Shown: positions 33,863 to 42,998 of the stretch, in pieces
Position numbering within the stretch: position 1 is the stretch's first letter
Layout of the letters: every line of letters begins with the position of its first letter
Assembly: GCA_051656905.1 (NCBI GenBank)
Contig: JBOFJQ010000042.1
Coordinates: forward strand, 1-59,854
Reading direction: 5' to 3'
Source of the DNA: JAGNZR01 sp051656905
Lineage (GTDB): Bacteria; Fusobacteriota; Fusobacteriia; Fusobacteriales; Fusobacteriaceae
Length of the DNA: 59,854 bases
Program-made: the position numbers and the translations under genes
The notes under the pieces: generated by a model
What the model was told of the DNA's origin: nothing
Database searches by the model: none
Seen by the model: the letters and a program-made list of their open reading frames with translations, nothing else

Positions 33863-34270
33863 ATGAAAAAAGGTAGATTATTAAATAGTGAGCTTTCTTA
33901 TGAAATCGCTCGGATAGGGCATACATCTCATATTACTCTTTGTGATGCGGGATTACCATTTCCAAAAGGTGTAAAAAGAATTGATTTAGCAGTTGAAGCA
34001 GGATATCCAAGTTTTGTAAAAACTTTAGATACCATTTTATCAGAGATGCAAGTAGAAGAAGTTATAATTGCAAAAGAGATAAAAACTGTTAATAAAAAAG
34101 TTTATGAAGAGATACTTGAACTTTTTAAAGCTCATAATGTAAACCCTAAAATAACAGAGGTTACTCATGAAGAGTTTAAAGGTATTACATCAACTAGTGA
34201 AGCAATTGTTAGAACAGGAGAGTGCACTCCTTATGCTAACATAATACTGAAGTCAGGTGTAGTGTTCTAA
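33863..34270 (+). CDS. rbsD: D-ribose pyranase
   Basis: 135 residues. It begins MKKGRLLNSELSYEIARIGHTSHITLCDAGLPFP, the RbsD signature including the catalytic His in GHTSHI, and ends GECTPYANIILKSGVVF. It converts beta-pyranose ribose to the furanose used by ribokinase. The TAA stop shares its last base with the rbsA ATG. Confidence 0.96.
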   Translation: MKKGRLLNSELSYEIARIGHTSHITLCDAGLPFPKGVKRIDLAVEAGYPSFVKTLDTILSEMQVEEVIIAKEIKTVNKKVYEEILELFKAHNVNPKITEVTHEEFKGITSTSEAIVRTGECTPYANIILKSGVVF

Positions 34271-35766
34271 TGGATAAAGAATTAATATTAGAGATGAAAG
34301 ATATAGTAAAGACCTTTCCAGGTGTAAAAGCCCTTAATGGTGCGAATTTAAATCTATATAAAGGTAGAGTTATGGCACTTATGGGTGAAAATGGAGCTGG
34401 AAAATCAACTCTTATGAAAATTATGACTGGAGTTTATGTAAAAGATTCTGGTTTTATTAGTTATAAGGGTAAAGAAGTAGCTTTCGCTAATACGAAAGAG
34501 TCTCAGGATGCTGGTATAGCCATAATCCATCAAGAGTTAAATTTAATACCTTATATGAGTATAGCTGAAAATATATTCTTAGGAAGAGAAAAAGTTAATT
34601 CTTTTGGAAAAGTTGATTGGAATACAATGAATGAAGAAGCAAGAATGTTACTTGATATCTTAGGTGTAGAAGAGAAAGAGACTCAGTTAGTAGAAGAACT
34701 TACTATTGGAAAAATGCAAATGGTAGAGATTGCAAAAGCTTTATCTCAAAATGCAAAAGTAATAGTAATGGATGAACCAACAGACGCTTTGACAACTAAA
34801 GAGAGTGAAGCTTTATTTAAAGTTATAAAAGAGATTGCAAGAGAGGGAAAAAGTATTGTTTATATATCTCATAGACTAAATGAAATTCCTCTAATTTGTC
34901 ATGATATTACTATAATGAGAGATGGTAAATTTATAACTGAAAAAGAAGTAAAAGACATAGACGAAAACTATATAATAAGAAAGATGGTAGGAAGATCTTT
35001 AGCAGAGCAATTCCCAAGAGTTATTGTAGAAGCAGGAGAGGAAGTTTTAAGAGTAGAAAAACTAAATTCACGTTATGTAAAGGATGTTAATTTTTCACTA
35101 AAGAAAGGTGAAATATTAGGAATAGCTGGACTTATGGGAGCTGGAAGAACTGAACTTGCTAAAACAATTTATGGTTATTATAAAAAAGAATCTGGAAATA
35201 TATACATAGATGGTAAATTAACTGAGATAAATTCTCCTAAAGCTGGAGTAAAAGCAGGAATAGCATATGTATCAGAAGATAGAAAAGGCGATGGGTTAGT
35301 ATTGTCTTTAAGTGTAAAAGAAAATATGGTTTTATCATCTTTAGATAATATTAATAGATTAATTGGTATTGATAAAAACAAAGAGAAATCTTTCGTAACA
35401 GAATTTATTGAAAAATTTAACATAAAAACTCCTACTATGGAGCAAATAATTAAAAATCTTTCTGGTGGAAACCAACAAAAAGTAGCAATAGCTAAAGCTT
35501 TATTAAGTAATCCTAAAATTTTAATTTTAGATGAACCTACAAGAGGAGTAGATGTAGGAGCTAAAAAAGAGATTTATGACGTTATTAATGAGCTAAAGAA
35601 AAAAGGACTAAGTATCATTATAATATCTTCTGAAATGCCAGAAGTAATGGGGCTTAGTGATAGAATTTTAGTTATACATGAGCATAGAGTAACTGGTGAT
35701 TTAACAAAAGAAGAGGCGACTCAAGAAAAAATAATGAGATGTGCAGTGGGAGTGAGCAATGTTTAA
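34270..35766 (+). CDS. rbsA: Ribose ABC importer, ATP-binding subunit
   Basis: 498 residues, two fused ATPase domains as in sugar CUT2 transporters. The N half has Walker A GENGAGKST, a signature-like LTIGKMQMVEIAKAL and Walker B VIVMDEPTDAL. The C half has the degenerate GLMGAGRTE P-loop, LSGGNQQKVAIAKAL and LILDEPTRGVDVGAK. The asymmetry is normal for the family. It powers RbsC. Its last 8 bases overlap rbsC. Confidence 0.95.
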   Translation: MDKELILEMKDIVKTFPGVKALNGANLNLYKGRVMALMGENGAGKSTLMKIMTGVYVKDSGFISYKGKEVAFANTKESQDAGIAIIHQELNLIPYMSIAENIFLGREKVNSFGKVDWNTMNEEARMLLDILGVEEKETQLVEELTIGKMQMVEIAKALSQNAKVIVMDEPTDALTTKESEALFKVIKEIAREGKSIVYISHRLNEIPLICHDITIMRDGKFITEKEVKDIDENYIIRKMVGRSLAEQFPRVIVEAGEEVLRVEKLNSRYVKDVNFSLKKGEILGIAGLMGAGRTELAKTIYGYYKKESGNIYIDGKLTEINSPKAGVKAGIAYVSEDRKGDGLVLSLSVKENMVLSSLDNINRLIGIDKNKEKSFVTEFIEKFNIKTPTMEQIIKNLSGGNQQKVAIAKALLSNPKILILDEPTRGVDVGAKKEIYDVINELKKKGLSIIIISSEMPEVMGLSDRILVIHEHRVTGDLTKEEATQEKIMRCAVGVSNV

Positions 35767-36682
35767 GAAAATATGGAGTAATAAACCTTTAATAGGACTT
35801 ATAATTTTTTCTGTTATTGTAGCAGTAATAAATCCTAGATTTTTATCAACAAATAATCTTTTAAATGTATTAAGACAAACGTCTATAAATTCAGTTATAG
35901 CAATAGGGATGACTATGGTAATATTGACTGGTGGTATAGATTTATCAGTAGGATCAATATTGGCTCTATCAGGAGCTTTTTGTGCAAGTTTAATATCTAA
36001 AGGAATGAGCCCTGTCCTTGCAATTACTATAGCAATAGTAGCAGGATTAATTTTTGGAATGATAAATGGAGCATTAATTTCATACGCTAACTTACAACCG
36101 TTTATTGTAACTTTAGTAACAATGACAATGTTAAGAGGAGCAACACTTATATTTACAGATGGAAAGCCTATTCCTGTTAATGAAGGTGGAGATTTATTTG
36201 ACAATATAGGTGGAGGATATCTTTTTGATATTCCTGTTCCAATATATATAATGGTAATTCTTTTCATTATAGGTGCTTATGTTTTAAGAAATATTAAATT
36301 TGGAAGATATATTTATGCTATTGGTGGAAATGAAGAAGCTACTAAGCTTTCAGGAATAGATACTAAAAAATACAAAACTTTTGTTTATGGAATTTGTGGA
36401 ATTTTATCTGCAATAGCAGGTATAATAGTAACATCAAGATTATCATCAGCACAACCAACAGCTGGAGCTGGATATGAACTTGATGCAATAGCAGCAGTAG
36501 TTTTAGGTGGAACATCTCTTTCTGGTGGAGTTGGAAAAATAACTGGAACAGCACTAGGTGCATTAATTATAGGTGTTTTAGGAAATGCTTTAAATCTTTT
36601 AGATGTATCTTCTTATTATCAAATGATGATAAAAGGTGCAGTAATTTTAGCAGCAGTTTTAATTGATAAAAAATCAAAGTAA
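35759..36682 (+). CDS. rbsC: Ribose ABC importer, permease subunit
   Basis: 307 residues with about ten hydrophobic helices. ATNPRFLSTNNLLNVLRQTS-like start (VINPRFLSTNNLLNVLRQ), GGIDLSVGSILALSGA and the cytoplasmic coupling segment AIGGNEEATKLSGI are characteristic of RbsC-type permeases. It forms the membrane channel with RbsA and receives ribose from RbsB. It overlaps rbsA by 8 bp, which supports coupling. Confidence 0.95.
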   Translation: MFKKIWSNKPLIGLIIFSVIVAVINPRFLSTNNLLNVLRQTSINSVIAIGMTMVILTGGIDLSVGSILALSGAFCASLISKGMSPVLAITIAIVAGLIFGMINGALISYANLQPFIVTLVTMTMLRGATLIFTDGKPIPVNEGGDLFDNIGGGYLFDIPVPIYIMVILFIIGAYVLRNIKFGRYIYAIGGNEEATKLSGIDTKKYKTFVYGICGILSAIAGIIVTSRLSSAQPTAGAGYELDAIAAVVLGGTSLSGGVGKITGTALGALIIGVLGNALNLLDVSSYYQMMIKGAVILAAVLIDKKSK

Positions 36683-36739
36683 GGTATAAACTTATAAAAG
36701 TTAATTAAAGTTACATTAAAATAAAAGGAGTGGTAAAGT

Positions 36740-37615
36740 ATGAAAAAGAATTTTAGAAAAATCGCACTATTTTCAATGGTATTAGGAATGTTTTCAATGG
36801 CCAATGCAGCAAAAATTGGATTGGTAGTATCAACACAAGATAATCCATTTTTCGTAACTTTAAAAGAGGGAGCTGAAAAAAAAGCTAAAGAGTTAGGACA
36901 TGAAATTATCGTTTTAGATTCACAAAACACACCATCAAAAGAGTTATCTAATGTTGAAGACTTAATGGTAAAAGGGATTGATATTCTTTTAATTAATCCA
37001 ACAGATTCTGATGCAGTAACAGCAGCAGTAAAAGAAGCTAACAGATCAAAAGTTCCAGTAGTTACTCTAGACAGAGGAGCTAATGGTGGTAAAGTTGTTT
37101 CTCACGTTGCATCTGATAATGTAGCTGGTGGAAGAATGGCAGGAGATTTTATAGTAGCTTCGCTTGGTGGAAAAGGAAAAGTTGTTGAACTTGAAGGAAT
37201 TCCAGGAACTACGCCAGCAAGAGATAGAGGAAAAGGATTTAATGATTCAGTAAATGGAAAATTAACAGTTGTAGCAAGACAAGCTGCTGATTTTGATAGA
37301 AGTAAAGGGTTAACAGTAACTGAAAATATTCTTCAAGCACAACCAGAAGTTAACGCTATTTTTGCTCATAATGATGAGATGGCTTTAGGAGCTGTAAGAG
37401 CTTTAGAAGCTTCAGGAAGAAAGAATGTTATGATAGTTGGATTCGATGCTACTGATGATGCAGTAAGAGCTGTAAAAGAAGGAAAAATGTCAGCAACTGT
37501 TGCTCAAAAACCTTTCGAAATTGGAGCTAAAGGTGTAGAAGTTGCAGATAGAGTTTTAAAGAAAGAAAAAGTTGAAGCATATATGCCAGTTGAATTAGAG
37601 TTAATAAAAAAATAA
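36740..37615 (+). CDS. rbsB: Ribose-binding periplasmic protein
   Basis: 291 residues. A Sec signal peptide, MKKNFRKIALFSMVLGMFSM, with cleavage after ANA near residue 23, precedes the binding protein KIGLVVSTQDNPFFVTLKEGAE. Ribose contacts of the family are visible in NPTDSDAV, LDRGANGGKVVSHVASDN, AHNDEMALGAVRAL and GFDATDDAVRAVKEG. It is the last gene of the rbs operon, followed by a hairpin at 37654-37701. Confidence 0.96.
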   Translation: MKKNFRKIALFSMVLGMFSMANAAKIGLVVSTQDNPFFVTLKEGAEKKAKELGHEIIVLDSQNTPSKELSNVEDLMVKGIDILLINPTDSDAVTAAVKEANRSKVPVVTLDRGANGGKVVSHVASDNVAGGRMAGDFIVASLGGKGKVVELEGIPGTTPARDRGKGFNDSVNGKLTVVARQAADFDRSKGLTVTENILQAQPEVNAIFAHNDEMALGAVRALEASGRKNVMIVGFDATDDAVRAVKEGKMSATVAQKPFEIGAKGVEVADRVLKKEKVEAYMPVELELIKK

Positions 37616-37653
37616 GTTAATAAAAAAACATACTAAAAGAAATATATTATAAA

Positions 37654-37701
37654 AAATAGCTTGCATAGTTTCGGATTTTCTGAAATTATGTAAGCTATTT
37701 T
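37654..37701 (+). terminator. Terminator after rbsB
   Basis: AAAATAGCTT and AAGCTATTTT form the outer stem, with a TTTC/GAAA inner pair. The T-run is short. Confidence 0.6.
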
Positions 37702-37882
37702 AAAGTCAATTGTATAAAATTAAGATATTTTGGTTAAAAAATGAGTGTTTAAAAAATTTTTTTTGAACAAAACAAAAAAAGAGAAAAAATTAGAAATTAG
37801 AAATTGAATTAATTTATAAATTATGATACGGTATATACTAAAGGCAATAATATTTTATATTTTATATTTAGGGGGAAAGTAA

Positions 37883-39358
37883 ATGAAACTATTTGCACAA
37901 GTTCAAAAGATTGGTAAAGCATTAATGACACCAATTGCGATTCTTCCAGCGGCTGGATTGTTTCTAGCTTTTGGAAATAAATTAGACATTCCAATGATGG
38001 AGCAGGCAGGGGGAATAATTTTTGCTAACTTACCATTATTATTTGCAGTAGGGGCAGCAATAGGTTTAGTAGGTGGAGATGGAATAGCAGCTTTAGCAGC
38101 AGTTGTTGCAATATTAATAATGAATATAACTGTTGGAAATGTTGTAGGGATTACACCAGAAATGGCAGCAGCTGGTGGAAAATATGCTATGGTTCTTGGA
38201 GTACCAACACTTCAAACAGGAGTATTTGGTGGTTTAATAGCAGGTATAATAGCAGCAGTATGTTATAATAAATTTTATAAAACAGAACTTCCAGCATTTT
38301 TAGGATTCTTTGCAGGAAAAAGATTAGTTCCAATAGTAACAGCAGTTGTAGCTTTTATAGTAGGATTAGGACTTCCTGTAGTTTGGGGACCAGTTCAAAC
38401 AGGTCTTGCAAATTTATCTGAAATAGCTAATGGTGGAAACACAAATGTTTCTACATTTATATTTGGAGTAATAGAAAGAGGATTAATTCCATTTGGATTA
38501 CACCACGTTTTCTATGCACCATTCTGGTTCCAGTTTGGAGATTATACAAATGCAGCTGGTCAAGTAGTAAATGGAGACCAAGCTATATGGTTTGCAATGC
38601 TTAAAGATGGAGTAAAATCATTTGATAGTGCTACATACTCAGGAGCAGGAAAGTTTATGACAGGGAAATTCCCATTCATGATGTTTGGATTACCAGCAGC
38701 AGCTTTAGCTATGTATCATGAAGCAAAATCTGAAAATAAAAAAATAGTAGGGGGAATATTATTCTCATCTGCATTAACAGCATTCTTAACAGGAATAACA
38801 GAACCATTAGAGTTCTCATTCTTATTCGTGGCTCCAATATTATATGCATTCCACTGTGTGTTTGCAGGATTATCATTCATGCTAATGAATATGTTTAAAG
38901 TAAGAATTGGAATGACTTTCTCAGGAGGAGTAATTGACTTTACTGTTTTTGGAATTTTACCAGGTACAGAAGGGTTCCAAACTAACTGGATAACAGCTGT
39001 AGTTATAGGATTAGGATTTGCAGTAGTTTATTACTTTGGATTCAGATTTGCAATTAGAAAATGGAACTTAATGACTCCAGGAAGAGAAGAGATGACTGTT
39101 ACAGAAGAGAAAGTTACTCTTGGAAATAAAGAATTGGCTATCTTAGTGCAAGATGCATTAGGTGGAAAAGATAATTTAGTGTCAATAGATGCTTGTATTA
39201 CAAGACTTAGACTTGAAGTTAAAGATTCTTCTTTAGTAAATGATGCTGAGTTAAAAAGATTAGGATCAGCAGGAGTTTTAAAAGTAGGAACAAATGGTGT
39301 TCAAGTAATATTTGGAGCAAAAGCTCAATTCATCGCTAATGATTTAAAAGCTTTATAA
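37883..39358 (+). CDS. ptsG: PTS glucose-type transporter, EIICB
   Basis: 491 residues. The EIIC domain (1-395) begins LFAQVQKIGKALMTPIAILPAAGLFLAFGN, with the glucose-family sugar site ITEPLEFSFLFVAPILY and GLHHVFYAPFWFQFG. The EIIB domain (about 410-491) has the phosphocysteine in SIDACITRLRLEV. EIIA is absent, as usual for PtsG, and must be supplied in trans. Glucose is most likely, though glucosamine or maltose PTS relatives look similar. A single gene with GGGGG ribosome site and a bidirectional terminator. Confidence 0.88.
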   Translation: MKLFAQVQKIGKALMTPIAILPAAGLFLAFGNKLDIPMMEQAGGIIFANLPLLFAVGAAIGLVGGDGIAALAAVVAILIMNITVGNVVGITPEMAAAGGKYAMVLGVPTLQTGVFGGLIAGIIAAVCYNKFYKTELPAFLGFFAGKRLVPIVTAVVAFIVGLGLPVVWGPVQTGLANLSEIANGGNTNVSTFIFGVIERGLIPFGLHHVFYAPFWFQFGDYTNAAGQVVNGDQAIWFAMLKDGVKSFDSATYSGAGKFMTGKFPFMMFGLPAAALAMYHEAKSENKKIVGGILFSSALTAFLTGITEPLEFSFLFVAPILYAFHCVFAGLSFMLMNMFKVRIGMTFSGGVIDFTVFGILPGTEGFQTNWITAVVIGLGFAVVYYFGFRFAIRKWNLMTPGREEMTVTEEKVTLGNKELAILVQDALGGKDNLVSIDACITRLRLEVKDSSLVNDAELKRLGSAGVLKVGTNGVQVIFGAKAQFIANDLKAL

Positions 39359-39402
39359 TCTTATGAGTAATTTATACTCTTAGTGAATATAGTTTTAGGA
39401 AT

Positions 39403-39455
39403 AAAATAAAAAAGAATGCTCGTATATTAGATTATATGAGCATTCTTTTTTATTT
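39403..39455. terminator. Bidirectional terminator between ptsG and the cstA-like gene
   Basis: AAAAAAGAATGCTC pairs with GAGCATTCTTTTTT, giving A/T tails on both strands. Confidence 0.9.
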
Positions 39456-39468
39456 TATTATTTATCTT

Positions 39469-40872
39469 TTATACAGTTTTTCTATTATAGAATCTCTCCT
39501 TTATACTATTAAATGTAAAGAATACTAATGTAGATATCATTAATATTCCACCAAAGATATATGGAATATTTCCTTTCATATTAGCCCCTTCTGGAGCCAT
39601 TAAAACATAAATTCCCATAATCCCTGTCATAAATGCAGAAGGAATAGCTGTAACTAAGTAATTTTTTTTATGCTTTATAAGGTAAGCTGTAATCATCCAT
39701 AGGGTAATAGTTGCAAGTAATTGATTAGTAACTGCAACATATCTCCATAAAATATTAAATCCTAATTGTGACATGAAACCTGCTATTATAAAAAGAGGAA
39801 TAGAAACTAAAAATCTATTTTTAAGAGATTTTTGCTCAAGATTAATAGCATCTGCAATTGTTAAACGAGCACTTCTAAAGGCAGTATCACCAGTAGAAAT
39901 AGGTAGTGCAACAACACCTAAAACTATTAAAATAGCCCCAAATTTACCAAGTAGAGATGTTGAAATTTTGCTTATTGCAACCATTCCACCACCACTAGCA
40001 GCAATACCTTCAGTACTACCAAAGAAAGCAATTGATATAGTAACCCATGTTAGAGCAATAATTCCTTCAATTATCATGGCACCAAAGAAAGTCTTTCTAC
40101 CTTGATATTCGCTCTTTATACATCTACCAATAAGGATAGATTGTGTTGAATGGAAACCTGAAACAGCACCACAAGAGATAACAACAAATAAAAATGGAAA
40201 CATAGGGATCTGCTTAGGGTGCATATTAGCAAGAGTTATACTAGGTAGTTGATACCCTTTAAATATAAGAGAACCCATAAGAAGAACAACCATAATAATA
40301 AGAGTTACACCTAAAAAAGGATAGATTCTTCCAATGATTTTATCAATAGGTAAAATAGTTGCAAGCATATAGTAAGCACTAATAAGTAGTAACCACCAAA
40401 CAGTAGAAACACCTGTATAAGATTTTAAAATCTCTGCTGGACCAGTTATAAAAGCGATACCAACAATGATTAAAAGGAAAACAATAATATACTTACTTAA
40501 AGATTTAGCAGTCTCCCCTAAGTATATTCCGATTAAATCAGGAATATTTTTACCTTCATGTCTCATAGATATCATTCCAGAATAATAATCATGTACAGAG
40601 CCAATAAAGATACATCCAAAAACTATCCAGACAAAACTAGCTGTTCCCCACATAGCTCCAGCAATAGCCCCTGTAACAGGACCTAGTCCTGCTATATTTA
40701 AAAATTGTATTAATAATCCTTTTTTCCATCCAATCTCAACATAATCCACTCCATCATTAATTAAGGTAACAGGTGTGTCTCTTTCATCTACACCAAAATT
40801 CTTTTCTAAATACTTACTATAAGTAAAATACGCTGCAACAAGTAAAAATACACTGAAAAAATAACTAAACAT
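39469..40872 (-). CDS. cstA: CstA-family transporter
   Basis: 467 residues with about 12-13 membrane helices. The family start YFTYSKYLEKNFGVDERDTPV, and HRYISIAGLGPV-like INIAGLGPVTGAIAGAMWG and GSVHDYYSGMISMRHEGK, identify CstA. It is shorter than E. coli CstA (about 700) and belongs to the compact anaerobe type. CstA proteins import pyruvate or peptides in characterised cases. Here the gene is preceded by a leader-peptide attenuator homologous to that of ilvE, so a role tied to branched-chain amino acid availability is inferred. GGGGAG precedes the ATG. Confidence 0.85.
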   Translation of the reverse strand: MFSYFFSVFLLVAAYFTYSKYLEKNFGVDERDTPVTLINDGVDYVEIGWKKGLLIQFLNIAGLGPVTGAIAGAMWGTASFVWIVFGCIFIGSVHDYYSGMISMRHEGKNIPDLIGIYLGETAKSLSKYIIVFLLIIVGIAFITGPAEILKSYTGVSTVWWLLLISAYYMLATILPIDKIIGRIYPFLGVTLIIMVVLLMGSLIFKGYQLPSITLANMHPKQIPMFPFLFVVISCGAVSGFHSTQSILIGRCIKSEYQGRKTFFGAMIIEGIIALTWVTISIAFFGSTEGIAASGGGMVAISKISTSLLGKFGAILIVLGVVALPISTGDTAFRSARLTIADAINLEQKSLKNRFLVSIPLFIIAGFMSQLGFNILWRYVAVTNQLLATITLWMITAYLIKHKKNYLVTAIPSAFMTGIMGIYVLMAPEGANMKGNIPYIFGGILMISTLVFFTFNSIKERFYNRKTV

Positions 40873-40905
40873 AAAAAATCACTCCCCGGATTAAAATTTA
40901 TTTAT

Positions 40906-40940
40906 AAAAAAAAAGCAGCCTATATAAAATTAGACTGCTT
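40906..40940 (-). terminator. Attenuator terminator in the cstA leader
   Basis: Minus-strand AGCAGTCTA pairs with TAGGCTGCT (one G-U), followed by nine U. It is nearly the same stem as in the ilvE leader. The GTCTAAT of its 5' side is complementary to ATTAGAC inside the leader ORF, a candidate antiterminator. Confidence 0.85.
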
Positions 40941-40999
40941 TCGATGAACCTTTATTTAGGTGTATCATTATATTAAAATAAAGCTACTTAAATTAAAAT

Positions 41000-41143
41000 T
41001 TAAGTGAGTATTTTAAAGGAGTGTCTAATAGAATAATTTAATTTGAATTTATTTGTGTATACCAAAATATTAGTAATAATATTAATAATTATTACCAGCA
41101 AAAGTGATATGACAATTAAATCTAAATTAAATATTTTATTCAC
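41000..41143 (-). CDS. Ile/Leu/Val-rich leader peptide of the cstA-like gene
   Basis: 47 codons starting at GTG 41143, with AAGGAGG spaced 6 nt upstream. The peptide is MNKIFNLDLIVISLLLVIII then NIITNILVYTNKFKLN and the end YSIRHSFKILT. Residues 9-28 are almost all Ile, Leu or Val. The C-terminal RHSFK..T and the underlying block TAGACACTCCTTTAAA match the ilvE leader peptide, showing common origin. It is absent from simple gene calls because of its size and GTG start. Stalling at scarce branched-chain aminoacyl-tRNA should open the transporter gene. Confidence 0.78.
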   Translation of the reverse strand: MNKIFNLDLIVISLLLVIIINIITNILVYTNKFKLNYSIRHSFKILT

Positions 41144-41173
41144 GACGCTCCTCCTTATTTTTGAATTTTGTAT

Positions 41174-41202
41174 AGTATATATATAAGAGGGAAGAATGTC
41201 AA
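41174..41202 (-). promoter_or_regulatory. cstA leader promoter
   Basis: Minus-strand TTGACA (41202-41197), exact 17-bp spacer, TATACT (41179-41174). Confidence 0.85.
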
Positions 41203-41251
41203 CATATTTCTATAAAAAAATTTTAATACAAAAAATATTTTAAAAAAATTA

Positions 41252-41317
41252 TTGACAATTTTTAGATAAATAAGTATACTTAAATAGTGATTAGCACTCC
41301 ATGATGATGAGTGCTAA
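41252..41317 (+). promoter_or_regulatory. Heat-shock operon promoter and CIRCE element
   Basis: TTGACA (41252-41257), 17-bp spacer, TATACT (41275-41280). The CIRCE operator TTAGCACTC-N9-GAGTGCTAA at 41291-41317 matches the consensus perfectly. HrcA, the next gene, binds it. Confidence 0.97.
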
Positions 41318-41346
41318 CAAATGGATGAACGAGAAGGAGGGTAATA

Positions 41347-42381
41347 ATGATAACAGATAGAGAAAAGTTAGTCTTAAGTGCTATAGTAAATTATTATTTG
41401 ACTTCTGGAGAAACTATAGGATCACGTGCACTAGTGAAAAAATATGGAATTGACTTTTCATCAGCTACAATTAGAAATGTAATGGCTGACTTAGAAGACT
41501 TAGGCTACATAGCCAAAACACATGTATCTTCAGGAAGAATACCTACAGATGCAGGGTATAGATATTATTTAGATGAGCTTTTAGAAATTGAAAAGCTAAC
41601 TAAAATGGAAAAAGAACGTATAGAGGTTGCTTATGAAAAAAGAATCGATCAGTTAGACTCAATGTTAAGAGAAACTTCAGATTTATTATCTAAAATGACG
41701 TCATACGCAGGAATAGTAATTGAACCAAATCACAATAAAAATAAGATAAAAAAGATAGAACTAGTTCATATAGATGACCACTTAGTAATGGCAGTAATAG
41801 TTATGGAAAATAAAGCTATAAGAACTAAAAATATAGTTTTAGAAGAAAGACTAACAAGAAAAGAGGTTATACAACTATCTGATGAGATAAATGAAAAAAT
41901 ATCTAGCGGAGAGTTTTCTAAAGTAGATTTATCTAAAATGTTAGAAGAAACTAAACCTCTTACTAGTAAGATAGCAGAGATTGAAGATGCTATTGAGAAA
42001 GAGATATACAAAGATGTAGAGGGTAAAATGTTCTTCAATAATGCTTCAAGTATTATTGATACTCAAGGAATAGATGCTCAAGAGGTTATGAAAATTTTTG
42101 GAGATGACCGACATGTAAAAGCTTTGTTTGAAGAGTTAGTAAAGTCAAAGGAAAAAAATTACGGAGCAGTAAATGTTATTTTCGGAGATGAAATTAATAA
42201 AAAAGGATTAGAGAATTATAGTTTTGTGTATTCGGTATATAAAGTAGGAGATTCTGAAGGAATAGTTGGAGTAATTGGACCAAAAAGAATGGCTTATTCT
42301 AAAACCATAGGATTAGTAGACTATGTGAGTAAAGAGGTAAATAAAGTAATAAAAAAAATAGATATAGAGGAAGTGAATTAA
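41347..42381 (+). CDS. hrcA: Heat-inducible transcription repressor HrcA
   Basis: 344 residues. The winged-helix N-terminus ITDREKLVLSAIVNYYLTSGETIGSRALVKKYGIDFSSATIRNVMADLEDLGYI is followed by the conserved HVSSGRIPTDAGYRYYLD. The GAF-like C-terminal domain ends near GIVGVIGPKRMAYSKTIGLVDYV. It represses its own operon via CIRCE and depends on chaperonin activity in other bacteria. Its final base overlaps the grpE start. Confidence 0.97.
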   Translation: MITDREKLVLSAIVNYYLTSGETIGSRALVKKYGIDFSSATIRNVMADLEDLGYIAKTHVSSGRIPTDAGYRYYLDELLEIEKLTKMEKERIEVAYEKRIDQLDSMLRETSDLLSKMTSYAGIVIEPNHNKNKIKKIELVHIDDHLVMAVIVMENKAIRTKNIVLEERLTRKEVIQLSDEINEKISSGEFSKVDLSKMLEETKPLTSKIAEIEDAIEKEIYKDVEGKMFFNNASSIIDTQGIDAQEVMKIFGDDRHVKALFEELVKSKEKNYGAVNVIFGDEINKKGLENYSFVYSVYKVGDSEGIVGVIGPKRMAYSKTIGLVDYVSKEVNKVIKKIDIEEVN

Positions 42382-42935
42382 TGTCTGAAAAAGAAAATGA
42401 ACTAGAAAAAGAGAAAGATAGAGTGGCAGAAGAAGAGATAAAAGAGGTTGAAGTAGAGTTATCTGAAACAGATAAACTTAAAGAGGAAAACGATAGATTA
42501 AAAAAAGAAACTGAAGAATTAAAAGCGGATTATTTAAGAAAAAATGCTGAATTCCAAAACTTCAGAAAAAGACAAGAAAGAGAGCTAGAAGAGCTTAGAA
42601 AATATGCATCAGAAAAAATAATGGTTAAGCTCCTAGATAATGTTGATAATTTAGAAAGAGCAATAGCAGCATCTACTGAAACAAAAGATTTTGATTCTTT
42701 AATAAAAGGTGTTGAGATGACTTTATCTCAAATGAAAAGTATTATGGCATCAGAAGGTGTTGAAGAGATAGAATCTGAAGGACAAGGATATGATCCACAT
42801 GTTCACCACGCGGTGATGGTTGAGGATTCTCCCAGTCACGAAAATGACCAAATTATTCAAGTTTTTCAAAAGGCGTACAAAATGAAAGACAAGGTAATTA
42901 GACCTGCCATGGTTAAGGTTTGTAAAAAAGGGTAA
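42381..42935 (+). CDS. grpE: Nucleotide exchange factor GrpE
   Basis: 184 residues. A charged coiled coil (about 15-85, rich in E and K, including ELKADYLRKNAEFQNFRKR) precedes the beta-domain with GVEEIESEGQGYDPHVHHAVM and the final VIRPAMVKVCKKG. It releases ADP from DnaK. Coupled to hrcA by a one-base stop/start overlap. Confidence 0.97.
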   Translation: MSEKENELEKEKDRVAEEEIKEVEVELSETDKLKEENDRLKKETEELKADYLRKNAEFQNFRKRQERELEELRKYASEKIMVKLLDNVDNLERAIAASTETKDFDSLIKGVEMTLSQMKSIMASEGVEEIESEGQGYDPHVHHAVMVEDSPSHENDQIIQVFQKAYKMKDKVIRPAMVKVCKKG

Positions 42936-42998
42936 TTAAAATAAAATGTTAATAAAAAAATTTAGAATATAATTATATGAAAAATTAGGAGGAAAACA

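Noticed and set aside
36363..36563. Leu/His-rich minus-strand ORF in rbsC
   Set aside because: Low-complexity shadow of codon-biased rbsC sequence.
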